Shown one piece after another: positions 1-7,004 of a stretch of 13,883 bases of DNA. The stretch is taken from positions 1-13,883 of the forward strand of contig JAVBPP010000015.1 in the NCBI GenBank assembly GCA_031549535.1. The letters run 5' to 3'. Numbering within the stretch: position 1 is the first letter of the stretch; every line of letters begins with the position of its first letter. The DNA comes from JAVBPP01 sp031549535. GTDB lineage: Bacteria > Bacillota > Clostridia > Oscillospirales > Acutalibacteraceae. The notes beneath the pieces are model-generated. The model saw only the letters and a program-made list of their open reading frames with translations, did not search any database and was not told where the DNA came from. The translations under genes and the position numbers were made by a program.

Positions 1-1
1 G

Positions 2-775
2 TTTCTGCATTGGCCGGACTCCATGTTTACCTGGAGCGAAAGCGACAAAACGCTCTTCTCCTGCGACTTGTTGGGTGCGCATTATTGTGAGCCCTACACC
101 TTTGACAGCGCCATGATATACCCGCACAAATACGAAACTGCGTTCAAGGGATACTATGACGCGATTTTCGGCCCGTTTAAACCTTATGTCTTAAAGGGTT
201 TGGAAAAAATCAAGGCGCTACCCATTGAATTCGCCTGCACCAGCCACGGCCCCATTTTGACGAAGGGCTGTTACCTGGAGCGTGCACAGGAGTTGTACAC
301 CCTCTGGAGCCGGCAGGAACCCAACTCTCAGCCATGCATCCCCGTATTTTATTGCACCGCCTACGGTAACACGGCCGCGCTCGCCGCCGCTATCCGTGAC
401 GGTATTTCAGAGGTGTTGCCGCAGGCCGACACACAGCTGTATGACTTGAATGAACATTCTCTGGCGGAAATGGGCGCCTTGCTCAACAGCAGCAACGCCT
501 TCGCCCTGGGTTCCCCCACCCTCAATGCAGATGCTGTTCCGCCGGTGTGGCAGCTGCTCTCTCATGTGGACGCCATCAACAACCGGAAAAAGAAGGTGCT
601 GGTATTCGGCTCCTTCGGCTGGAGCGGTGAAGCCTTCGCGAACCTCACCGCGAGGCTGCAGGGACTAAAGATGGAGCTGCCTTGCGACGCGGTAAAAACC
701 CAGTTTGTTCCCTCTGAGCAAGATTTGGCGCAGGCCAAGCAAACCGGCGCACAGTTCGCACAGACACTGTTGTAA
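2..775 (+). CDS. fprA: FprA-type flavodiiron protein, C-terminal part (5' end outside window)
   Basis: This is the C-terminal 257 residues of an A-type flavoprotein, a cytoplasmic enzyme that reduces O2 to water and/or NO to N2O at a diiron centre using electrons passed through FMN. The frame is open from base 2, and residues before the ATG at 23 (FLHWPDS) already fit the family, so that ATG is internal. Numbering from that ATG, residues 1-95 are the end of the metallo-beta-lactamase domain, with the late iron ligands visible: Asp in FSCDLLGAH and His in CTSHGP. A flavodoxin domain begins near residue 104, with its FMN phosphate loop (YCTAYGNT, about 110-117) and the family motif GSPTLNADAVPPVW (about 163-176). 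No rubredoxin or flavin reductase domain follows, so this is the short, class A form of about 400 residues; roughly 140 N-terminal residues carrying the first iron ligands are missing. In anaerobes these enzymes protect against oxygen. O2 versus NO preference cannot be read here. Confidence 0.93.
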   Translation, partial: FLHWPDSMFTWSESDKTLFSCDLLGAHYCEPYTFDSAMIYPHKYETAFKGYYDAIFGPFKPYVLKGLEKIKALPIEFACTSHGPILTKGCYLERAQELYTLWSRQEPNSQPCIPVFYCTAYGNTAALAAAIRDGISEVLPQADTQLYDLNEHSLAEMGALLNSSNAFALGSPTLNADAVPPVWQLLSHVDAINNRKKKVLVFGSFGWSGEAFANLTARLQGLKMELPCDAVKTQFVPSEQDLAQAKQTGAQFAQTLL

Positions 776-784
776 ATAATTCAA

Positions 785-823
785 AAACTCCCGCACCATT
801 GCGCTGTGCGGGAGTTTCTTTTT
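785..823 (+). terminator. Rho-independent terminator after fprA
   Basis: A 12-base perfect stem AAACTCCCGCAC / GTGCGGGAGTTT with a 9-base loop (797-805) is followed by CTTTTT. It begins 9 bases after the fprA stop codon. A run of five A precedes the stem, so it could also stop transcription coming from the other strand. Confidence 0.9.
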
Positions 824-837
824 CGAGGTAAATCAAT

Positions 838-1743
838 ATGAAAATCGATCGCTTAATCGCTATCCTGACGCTTTTAATGCAACAGGAGAAAACAACCGCT
901 CCTGCACTGGCGGAGCGCTTTGAGGTATCCCGCCGAACGATATTGCGGGATATCGAGACCCTGTGCCGGGCAGGCATCCCGGTTGTTACCACACAGGGCG
1001 GCGATGGCGGCATTTCCATTATGCAGGGCTATAAAATCAATAAAAGTGTGCTAACCGCCGAAGAATTGCAAAACCTGGTAAGTGCGCTGAAGGGGCTGGA
1101 TTCCGTATCCCAAACCTCAAACTTTGAAAACCTCATGATGAAGCTGGCTCCGGAAAACAATGCCATGGTTTCGCTGGCCGACAGCGTAATGATTGACCTC
1201 TCCTCCCATTATAAAGACAGCCTTGCGGAAAAAATTGCCCTGCTGCGGCAGGCAATACGGGAGCGTAAAATTGTTTGTTTTGACTACTATTACAGCAAGG
1301 GCGAAGCAACGCGCAGCATTGAGCCATATTTCGTTACCTTCCGCTGGAAAGCGTGGTATGTTTTCGGCTGGTGCTGCGACCGCCGGGATTTTCGAAGCTT
1401 TAAATTGAACCGCCTGTGGGAACTTCGTGTAACGGATGAAAGCTATACGCCCCGCCCCGTTCCATCGGAGCAGGCAGCTGCATCCTTTGCCTTTCCGGAG
1501 CCGTACCAGATACAGATTTTATTTGACAAAAGCGTTCGCTTTCGGCTGATTGAGGATTACGGCCTGCATTGCTATGAAGAACGAGAAGACGGCCTTTTTC
1601 TGGATTTGAACTACACAAACAGGGACTTTGTACTCAGCTGGCTTTTGAGCTTTGGCGACAAGGCTGAAATACTGGCTCCGCAGGACATGCGGGAGTCGTT
1701 TGCGCATCTGGTGAAAAATCTTGCCGAAAAATATCGAACATGA
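838..1743 (+). CDS. HTH/WYL-domain transcriptional regulator (YafY/DeoR-like)
   Basis: A 301-residue DNA-binding regulator of the WYL family. Residues 1-60 form a winged helix-turn-helix (HTH_11 type) with the recognition region around AERFEVSRRTILRDIE (25-40). Residues about 130-200 form the WYL domain, whose signature appears as WKAWYVFGW (170-178), with Val replacing the usual Leu, followed by the conserved RSFKLNRL (186-193). The last about 80 residues match the C-terminal WCX extension. WYL domains are thought to bind small ligands or nucleic acid; the ligand of this one is not predictable. The ATG is preceded by GAGGT (825-829) at a suitable distance. The gene starts 14 bases past the fprA terminator, so it depends on read-through or on a promoter hidden in the end of fprA; I see no convincing one. 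Regulation of fprA or of itself is a guess from adjacency only. The length is normal for the family. Confidence 0.92.
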   Translation: MKIDRLIAILTLLMQQEKTTAPALAERFEVSRRTILRDIETLCRAGIPVVTTQGGDGGISIMQGYKINKSVLTAEELQNLVSALKGLDSVSQTSNFENLMMKLAPENNAMVSLADSVMIDLSSHYKDSLAEKIALLRQAIRERKIVCFDYYYSKGEATRSIEPYFVTFRWKAWYVFGWCCDRRDFRSFKLNRLWELRVTDESYTPRPVPSEQAAASFAFPEPYQIQILFDKSVRFRLIEDYGLHCYEEREDGLFLDLNYTNRDFVLSWLLSFGDKAEILAPQDMRESFAHLVKNLAEKYRT

Positions 1744-1779
1744 CAGACAACGAAATATTCAATGCAAGCGTAATAGCCT

Positions 1780-2391
1780 TCATCGATTTTCCTGCGCCTT
1801 AATAACTTTCAAACGCGCAAAGTCCTCGCGTTCCTTCTCTTCCAGCGCTTCGGAAATAAATTTGATGATGCCCTGGAACTTCGGAATCAATACATTATGC
1901 AGGGCGTTTGCGCGTTTCTGCGTTTTTTTTATGGCAATCGCGAGTTTATAGACGCTGCTTTCCACCTCGGCAAGCTCCGCTGTGAGCAGCTTCACCTGGG
2001 TAAATTTAATGCTCGCCTCATCCAACTGAGAGTTGGTGTCATGCAAACCATAGTGCAACTCGTATTCTGCCTGATTGATATGCACTGTGGGCAGCTCCAC
2101 ACCCATAACGCTACGGTAATCAAGCGTTAGGCTCTCATCAATCGGCACCGCCTGCGCGTAACCCTCGCACACGCCCAGGGTAATGTTTGCGCGCTGCAGG
2201 GCGCGGTAGGCCTCGCGGTATACCACATCAATTTTATCCTGCACCTGTGCCGCGCGGTCAATGAGCTGCATCATTTCGCGAATCAGAATGGTGCGCTTTT
2301 TATCCATTAAGTCATAGCCCAGGTTGGCAAGCGCCAAGGACTTTTTCGCGTTCATCAAATTGCTTTTAGTTGGGAATATCTGTTCCGCCAT
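1780..2391 (-). CDS. ntpD: V/A-type ATP synthase subunit D (central shaft)
   Basis: Subunit D is the long coiled-coil shaft that turns inside the A3B3 head and couples it to the membrane ring, analogous to F-type gamma. The 203-residue protein starts with the family N-terminus (MAEQIFPTKSNLM, then KKSLALANLGYDLMDKKR) and has the expected two long helices at the ends: a basic N-terminal helix (about 1-70) and a C-terminal helix (about 120-190) rich in Lys, Glu and Ala. Length is normal (about 200-215). It is the last gene of the operon, 24 bases after subunit B, and the purine-rich AAGGAAAGG upstream overlaps the end of B, suggesting translational coupling. Its stop lies only 36 bases from the stop of the convergent WYL gene. 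Confidence 0.96.
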   Translation of the reverse strand: MAEQIFPTKSNLMNAKKSLALANLGYDLMDKKRTILIREMMQLIDRAAQVQDKIDVVYREAYRALQRANITLGVCEGYAQAVPIDESLTLDYRSVMGVELPTVHINQAEYELHYGLHDTNSQLDEASIKFTQVKLLTAELAEVESSVYKLAIAIKKTQKRANALHNVLIPKFQGIIKFISEALEEKEREDFARLKVIKAQENR

Positions 2392-2415
2392 CCCGGCGCA
2401 CCGCCTTTCCTTTGC

Positions 2416-3780
2416 TTACTTGTAGTACTGATCCAAGATGTCACTGTCGATGCGGTCAAGCTCTGCCCTCGGCAGCATGCGCAACAGCTCCCAGCCCAAA
2501 TCCAGCGTCTGCTCAATGCTGCGGTTTTCCGCATAGCCTTGGTTGATAAAACGCTCCTGAAACACGCGGCCATATTCCATAATGCGCCGGTCGGATTCAG
2601 AAAGTTCATCTTCGCCGATAACGGAAGCAAGCGCTTTGGCGTCCTGCACACGGGCATAACTTGCGAACAGCTGGTTGGCAACCGCGCTGTGATCCCCGCG
2701 CGTAAAGCCCTTGCCGATGCCGTCCTTCATTAAGCGGGAAAGAGAGGGCAGGATGCTCACCGGCGGGTAGATGCCCGTGGAATCCAAATCACGGCTGAGC
2801 ACGATTTGCCCCTCTGTAATATAGCCGGTTAAATCCGGAATGGGGTGGGTGATGTCATCGTTGGGCATGGTCAAAATCGGAATCTGCGTCACAGAGCCTT
2901 TTTTGCCCTTTAAAATCCCCGCGCGTTCATAGAGCGAGGCAAGGTCGGAATACAAATAGCCGGGAAAACCGCGCCGGCCAGGGATTTCACCCTTGGAGGA
3001 GCTAAACTCGCGCAGTGCCTCGCAGTAGGAGGTCATATCTGTTAAAATCACGAGGATATGCATGTTATGCTCAAAGGCAAGATATTCCGCCACGGTCAGC
3101 GCGCAGCGTGGGGTGACAATACGCTCGATAATGGGGTCATTGGCAAGGTTCATAAACATAACAACCTTATCCATGACATTCGCGTTGATGAAGGACTGCG
3201 TAAAATATTCCGCAACGTCGTTTTTCACGCCCATGGCTGCGAACACGATGGCAAAGTCCGCATCATCCGCCAAGGAGGCCTGCTTCACCAGTTGCACGGC
3301 CAATTCATTGTGCTTCATGCCGGAACCGGAGAAAATCGGCAGCTTTTGGCCGCGAATCAAGGTGGCGAGCGCATCAATGGAGGAAATGCCCGTGTTGATA
3401 TAGTTCTGCGGATACACGCGGGAAACCGGATTCATTGGCAGGCCGTTGATGTTGCGCCGCGTATCTGCATAAACCTCGCCCAAGCCATCTATCGCCTTAC
3501 CCAGGCCGTTAAAGGTTCTGCCCAACACTTCTTTGGAGAGCGGTATTTCCAGCACATGCCCCGTCATGCGGGTATTGGTGTTTACCATGGAGAGCCCCTT
3601 GGTGCCCTCAAACACTTGAATTACCAGCTTTGTGCCGTCCACGCGTACCACTCTGCCCACGCGGCTGCTGCCGTTATCCAGGCGCAGCTCCACCATTTCT
3701 TCATAGGCCGCGCCGGCAACGCCCTCCAACACCACAAGCGGGCCGTTGATTTCACTCAGTCCGATATGTTCTATGATCAT
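2416..3780 (-). CDS. ntpB: V/A-type ATP synthase subunit B (non-catalytic head subunit)
   Basis: Subunit B alternates with A in the hexameric A3B3 head and is non-catalytic. The 454-residue protein has the N-terminal beta-barrel (about 1-75), a central nucleotide-binding fold and a C-terminal helical domain. The P-loop position carries the degenerate SGSGMKHN (151-158), with no GKT, as expected for B subunits (compare SGSGLPHN in Enterococcus hirae NtpB). Other family marks are LTDMTSYCEALREFS and GRRGFPGYLYSDLASLYERAG, the latter carrying the head-interface residues. The ATG is preceded by AAAGGAAG. The gap from subunit A is 30 bases. Nothing is missing or unusual. Confidence 0.97.
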   Translation of the reverse strand: MIIEHIGLSEINGPLVVLEGVAGAAYEEMVELRLDNGSSRVGRVVRVDGTKLVIQVFEGTKGLSMVNTNTRMTGHVLEIPLSKEVLGRTFNGLGKAIDGLGEVYADTRRNINGLPMNPVSRVYPQNYINTGISSIDALATLIRGQKLPIFSGSGMKHNELAVQLVKQASLADDADFAIVFAAMGVKNDVAEYFTQSFINANVMDKVVMFMNLANDPIIERIVTPRCALTVAEYLAFEHNMHILVILTDMTSYCEALREFSSSKGEIPGRRGFPGYLYSDLASLYERAGILKGKKGSVTQIPILTMPNDDITHPIPDLTGYITEGQIVLSRDLDSTGIYPPVSILPSLSRLMKDGIGKGFTRGDHSAVANQLFASYARVQDAKALASVIGEDELSESDRRIMEYGRVFQERFINQGYAENRSIEQTLDLGWELLRMLPRAELDRIDSDILDQYYK

Positions 3781-3810
3781 AAGTTACGCTTCCTTTCACA
3801 CGGATAGAGT

Positions 3811-5565
3811 TTATTTGGCAAGCGGCGCCAGGAGGCTGTCGATTTCCGCCAAATAACTGTCAAACAGCTCCGGCTTGCTGTTTGGGATATCATATTTCAT
3901 CTTAATAAGCTTATCAAACAGACCCAGCTGCATGATTTTTGATATCGGCACCTGCTTTGCCACAATGTCGCGGCTCTTTTCATACAAGTGCAGAATAACT
4001 TCCATCATTTTTTGCTGCTTGTGCAGCGGCACATAGGTATCATCCGCATGGAAGGCGTTTTGCTGCAAAAAGCCTACGCGAATCACGCGGGAAATTTCAA
4101 TAATCAACTTCTGGTCGTCCGGCAACACGTCCGCACCAATCAGCTTCACAATTTCCATCAGCTTATTTTCTTCCAAAAGCAAGCGCACGAGCGCATCACG
4201 GTATTTTTGAAAATTCTCACCCACATTTTCGCGGAACCAGTCTGAGAGCGAAATCACATATTCGCTGTAGCTCGTGTTCCAGTCAATCGCCGGGTAGTGG
4301 CGCGTGTAGGCAAGGGATTTATCCAGCGCCCAAAAGCAGCGGGTAAAGCGCTTGGTGTTTTGCGTAACAGGCTCCGAAAAGTCCGAACCCTGCGGCGAAA
4401 CCGCGCCAATAATCGTGATAGAACCCTCGCTGCCGTTTTCATTTTCTGTATAACCCGCGCGTTCGTAGAACTCCGCAAGGCGGGAGGGCAAATAGGCCGG
4501 GAAACCTTCATCCGCCGGCATTTCTTCCAAGCGCCCGGAAATTTCACGCAGCGCCTCCGCCCAGCGGGAGGTAGAATCCGCCATAATGGCGATATGATAA
4601 CCCATATCGCGGTAATATTCCGCAAGCGTGATACCGGTATAAATAGAAGCCTCACGCGCGGCCACGGGCATGTTGGAGGTGTTAGCGATGAGCACTGTGC
4701 GATCCGTCAGCGGCTTGCCGCTTTGCGGGTCAGTCAACTCGCTGAATTCCAAAAGCGCCTGTGTCATTTCGTTGCCGCGCTCGCCGCAACCGATATAGAT
4801 AATAATATTCGCATCGCACCATTTTGCAAGCTGATGCTGTGTCATCGTTTTACCCGTACCAAAACCGCCGGGAATTGCCGCCGCGCCGCCCTTGGCGATG
4901 GGAAACAGTGTATCCACAATGCGCTGGCCGGTTACAAGCGGCCTGGAGGGAGCCAAGCGTTTTGTTACGGGGCGCGCCGTGCGAATCGGCCATTTTTGGC
5001 AAAGGGTCAGCTCCTGCTCGCTGTCGTCCGCGAGGCGCAGCTTCACGATGCAGTCATCCAATTTATATTGCCCATTCTCCGCGCAGGCAATCACTTCGCC
5101 CTGCGTATGCGGCGGGAGCATCATTTTATGCATGATGACACTCGTTTCCGGGCACTGGGCATAAATATCCCCGCCGGAGAGCCTGTCGCCGGGTTTGACC
5201 AGCAGCGTAACATCCCATAACCGTTCCGTATCCAGCGGCAGCATGCTGGAGCCTCGGCCGATAAAGCTGCCAAAGGTCTCCTCCAACGTATTTAAGGGGC
5301 GTTCAATGCCGTCAAAAATATTGGAGAGAATGCCCGGGCCAAGCGTTACCTGCATGGGGCTGCCCGTGGCATAAACCGGTTCGCCGGGTTGGAGGCCTGT
5401 TGTTTCCTCATAAACCTGGATGGTCGTCATATCTTTACTCAGGCGTATTACTTCACCGATGAGCTTCTCTTTGCCGACATACACCATCTCGAGCATTTGC
5501 ATCTGTGTTGCGCCTTTCACGGTGACAACCGGGCCGTTGATGCCATAAATTGTGTTCTCTGCCAA
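3811..5565 (-). CDS. ntpA: V/A-type ATP synthase subunit A (catalytic), TTG start
   Basis: This is the catalytic ATP-hydrolysing or ATP-making subunit. I start it at the TTG whose complement lies at 5563-5565, giving 584 residues, the normal size for the family. That codon sits 7 bases after AAAGGGGG and begins AENTIYGINGPVVTVKG, the standard A-subunit N-terminus. The upstream in-frame ATG at 5664 would add 33 non-homologous residues and overlap subunit E. Domains: N-terminal barrel (1-70), the bulge domain special to V/A-type A subunits (about 110-190), the nucleotide-binding domain with P-loop GGFGTGKT (233-240) and the catalytic Glu in GERGNEM (261-267), then the helical C-terminus. ADSTSRWAEALREISGRLEE and VSPQGSDFSEPVTQ are also intact, so it should be active. 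Confidence 0.97.
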   Translation of the reverse strand: MAENTIYGINGPVVTVKGATQMQMLEMVYVGKEKLIGEVIRLSKDMTTIQVYEETTGLQPGEPVYATGSPMQVTLGPGILSNIFDGIERPLNTLEETFGSFIGRGSSMLPLDTERLWDVTLLVKPGDRLSGGDIYAQCPETSVIMHKMMLPPHTQGEVIACAENGQYKLDDCIVKLRLADDSEQELTLCQKWPIRTARPVTKRLAPSRPLVTGQRIVDTLFPIAKGGAAAIPGGFGTGKTMTQHQLAKWCDANIIIYIGCGERGNEMTQALLEFSELTDPQSGKPLTDRTVLIANTSNMPVAAREASIYTGITLAEYYRDMGYHIAIMADSTSRWAEALREISGRLEEMPADEGFPAYLPSRLAEFYERAGYTENENGSEGSITIIGAVSPQGSDFSEPVTQNTKRFTRCFWALDKSLAYTRHYPAIDWNTSYSEYVISLSDWFRENVGENFQKYRDALVRLLLEENKLMEIVKLIGADVLPDDQKLIIEISRVIRVGFLQQNAFHADDTYVPLHKQQKMMEVILHLYEKSRDIVAKQVPISKIMQLGLFDKLIKMKYDIPNSKPELFDSYLAEIDSLLAPLAK

Positions 5566-5572
5566 GGTAACA

Positions 5573-5580
5573 CCCCCTTT
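5573..5580 (-). promoter_or_regulatory. Ribosome binding site that fixes the ntpA start
   Basis: The minus strand reads AAAGGGGG here, 7 bases before the TTG at 5565 and 1 base after the subunit E stop codon (5582-5584). It is the reason for choosing the TTG over the upstream ATG. Confidence 0.8.
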
Positions 5581-5581
5581 T

Positions 5582-6181
5582 CTAAATGATAATCTGCATA
5601 CCGGAGTTTGCCAAAAACCATGCCCGCTGCTGCTCCAGTTCATGGTCCAGCGTTTGATCCACAAACAGTTTCGCGCTCTCGCAACGCGCCTTTAAGCCGC
5701 CGATTTGAATGGAAGCATCCGCCAACACCGTGCATTGCGTCCCATAGCTTTGCTGTAGCTGCTGCGCAAGGGGCAAATCTGCCTCCCGCACATATAATTC
5801 AGCCTGCTCCGAGCCGAACACACGGCGCAGCTCCTCTGCCTGGCTGAGGAGATACGCTGGATAGCTTTCACAGGAAACAAACGCACTGAGTTTTTCAGAG
5901 GCCAGCGCAAAGACAGCGTCCGCAATATCCGTTCGCTTCTGCGCGAGTGCGGTGCGCAAACGGCTGCGCTCCCCCGCAACGCGGTTATTTTGTTCATTGC
6001 TGCATTTCACCGCCGCATTTGCAAGCATGATGCCAGTGCGCTCCCGCGCCTCCTGCTCCGCCTTTGTCAGCTCGGCGGCGTTCAACTCCGAAATTTCCTG
6101 GCTGATACTTTCACGGCGTTCCAGCGCCTCTTTCGTTATGGCATCCAAAAAGGATTGCACACGTTCATTTCTTTCAAGCAT
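5582..6181 (-). CDS. ntpE: V/A-type ATP synthase subunit E (peripheral stalk)
   Basis: Subunit E pairs with the small G/H subunit to form the peripheral stalks that hold the A3B3 head still. The 199-residue protein has the expected form: a long charged helix with heptad-like spacing over about residues 1-105 (rich in Glu, Ala, Arg, Lys), then a compact alpha/beta C-terminal domain (about 106-199) that contacts the head, including the segment ADASIQIGGLKARCESAKL typical of the family. Length matches the usual about 190-205. It lies 16 bases after subunit F and 16 bases before the TTG of subunit A. The ribosome site is modest (GGAAG at about 9 bases). Confidence 0.93.
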   Translation of the reverse strand: MLERNERVQSFLDAITKEALERRESISQEISELNAAELTKAEQEARERTGIMLANAAVKCSNEQNNRVAGERSRLRTALAQKRTDIADAVFALASEKLSAFVSCESYPAYLLSQAEELRRVFGSEQAELYVREADLPLAQQLQQSYGTQCTVLADASIQIGGLKARCESAKLFVDQTLDHELEQQRAWFLANSGMQIII

Positions 6182-6197
6182 GGGTAAACACTTCCAA

Positions 6198-6506
6198 TCA
6201 GATTTTGACCCCTATGGCCTCGCGGACATAGCGCGTTATGGAATCCTTTACGCGGCCGGAGCCGTGGCGGTCCGGGATGGCGATAACAAGCCGCTCGCTG
6301 TGGGCAAGCTTAAAACGGTCCACGGTTTCCGGAAAGTGTTCCATGAGCTTTTCCGTCACCAGAATCACACCGATTTCCGGCCTCTGCTCCGCCTCGGTCA
6401 AGGCCTGCTCCACCGCGGCGGCGTCATGCACCACCACACCGGGAATCCCTGCAAGGCGCAGACCGGTTAAGGTATCTTTATTGTCACTTATTAAATAGAA
6501 TTGCAT
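6198..6506 (-). CDS. ntpG: V/A-type ATP synthase subunit F (central stalk)
   Basis: This is the small rotor subunit that binds the shaft subunit D (named G in the Enterococcus ntp nomenclature, F elsewhere). The 102-residue protein has a Rossmann-like N-terminal domain, starting MQFYLISDNKDTLTGLRLAG with alternating strands and helices, and a mobile C-terminal tail containing IPDRHGSGRVKDSI and ending YVREAIGVKI, which is the best-conserved block of the family. Length is normal. It begins 9 bases after the stop of K, and its AGGG ribosome site overlaps the end of K, which points to coupled translation. It precedes E here, whereas the common order places it just before A. Confidence 0.94.
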   Translation of the reverse strand: MQFYLISDNKDTLTGLRLAGIPGVVVHDAAAVEQALTEAEQRPEIGVILVTEKLMEHFPETVDRFKLAHSERLVIAIPDRHGSGRVKDSITRYVREAIGVKI

Positions 6507-6515
6507 GATATTGCC

Positions 6516-6974
6516 CTAACTATTCATAATCATAATGGAGATAACCAAACCGTAAATTGCAATCGCCTCACCCAAGGCGACGAAAATCATGGATTTTGCA
6601 AAGAACTTCGGGTTTTCGCTTGTAGCCGCGATTGCCGCCGGAGCGCCGCCGCCGACTGCAATGCCGCCGCCGATGCCGGAAAGACCCATCGCAAGACCCG
6701 CCGCAAGCATAACCAAGCCCTTATCCGGCTTTGCTGCTGTTTCCGCTTCGGCCGTTGCCGCTGTTGTCTGCCCATCCTCGCCTGCTTCCGCCGCGGTTAC
6801 GGTGAACGCAAGGCCGATAACTAAAATTGTGAACACCAGCAGGCTAATCAAGTGGGTGCGCAGCGCGCGCTTCATCGGCTTACCGGAGGCTTTTTGCTTA
6901 ATTACATAGCCCATAGAAACGGTTAAAAACAGCATGGGAACCAAGAATAATAACACATACAGGAACGTTGTCAT
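6516..6974 (-). CDS. ntpK: V/A-type ATP synthase subunit K (membrane ring proteolipid) with N-terminal membrane extension
   Basis: This is the ion-carrying ring subunit. The 152-residue protein has two parts. Residues 87-150 are a c-type hairpin: a glycine-rich helix (GLSGIGGGIAVGGGAP), a polar loop ending NPKFF, and a second helix with the ion-binding glutamate E136 in ALGEAIAIYG. Residues 1-60 hold two other hydrophobic helices (about 3-26 and 41-60) separated by a basic stretch (KQKASGKPMKRALR); they lack the glycine motif and any carboxylate, so they are not an obvious second c-hairpin. An Ala/Glu/Thr-rich, acidic linker (61-82) joins the halves. The residues that coordinate Na+ in Enterococcus hirae NtpK or Na+ F-type rings (a Gln in the first helix, Thr/Ser after the Glu) are replaced by Gly or Val and by Ala, which favours protons (inference). 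A good AAAAGGAG site precedes the ATG. Confidence 0.93.
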   Translation of the reverse strand: MTTFLYVLLFLVPMLFLTVSMGYVIKQKASGKPMKRALRTHLISLLVFTILVIGLAFTVTAAEAGEDGQTTAATAEAETAAKPDKGLVMLAAGLAMGLSGIGGGIAVGGGAPAAIAATSENPKFFAKSMIFVALGEAIAIYGLVISIMIMNS

Positions 6975-7004
6975 AATACAGAAACTCCTTTTACAATAGA
7001 TTCT

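Noticed and set aside
645..1019. Minus-strand frame across the end of fprA and the start of the regulator
   Set aside because: It runs through the terminator hairpin and has no recognisable protein features.
3058..3807. Long plus-strand open frames opposite subunits B, A and I (for example 3058-3807, 4297-5220, 7524-8615) and opposite the mannosidase (12271-13404)
   Set aside because: They lie wholly antisense to well-identified genes, their translations are rich in His, Arg and Ala with no domain pattern, and they are explained by codon bias of the real genes.
5566..5664. N-terminal extension of subunit A from the ATG at 5664
   Set aside because: It overlaps the coding sequence of E, adds 33 residues foreign to the family, and the TTG at 5565 has a ribosome site at 7 bases.
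6867..6876. Internal start at Met34 of subunit K, which would give a classic signal-peptide-like N-terminus
   Set aside because: No ribosome binding site precedes this ATG, while the ATG at 6974 has AAAAGGAG at a good distance.
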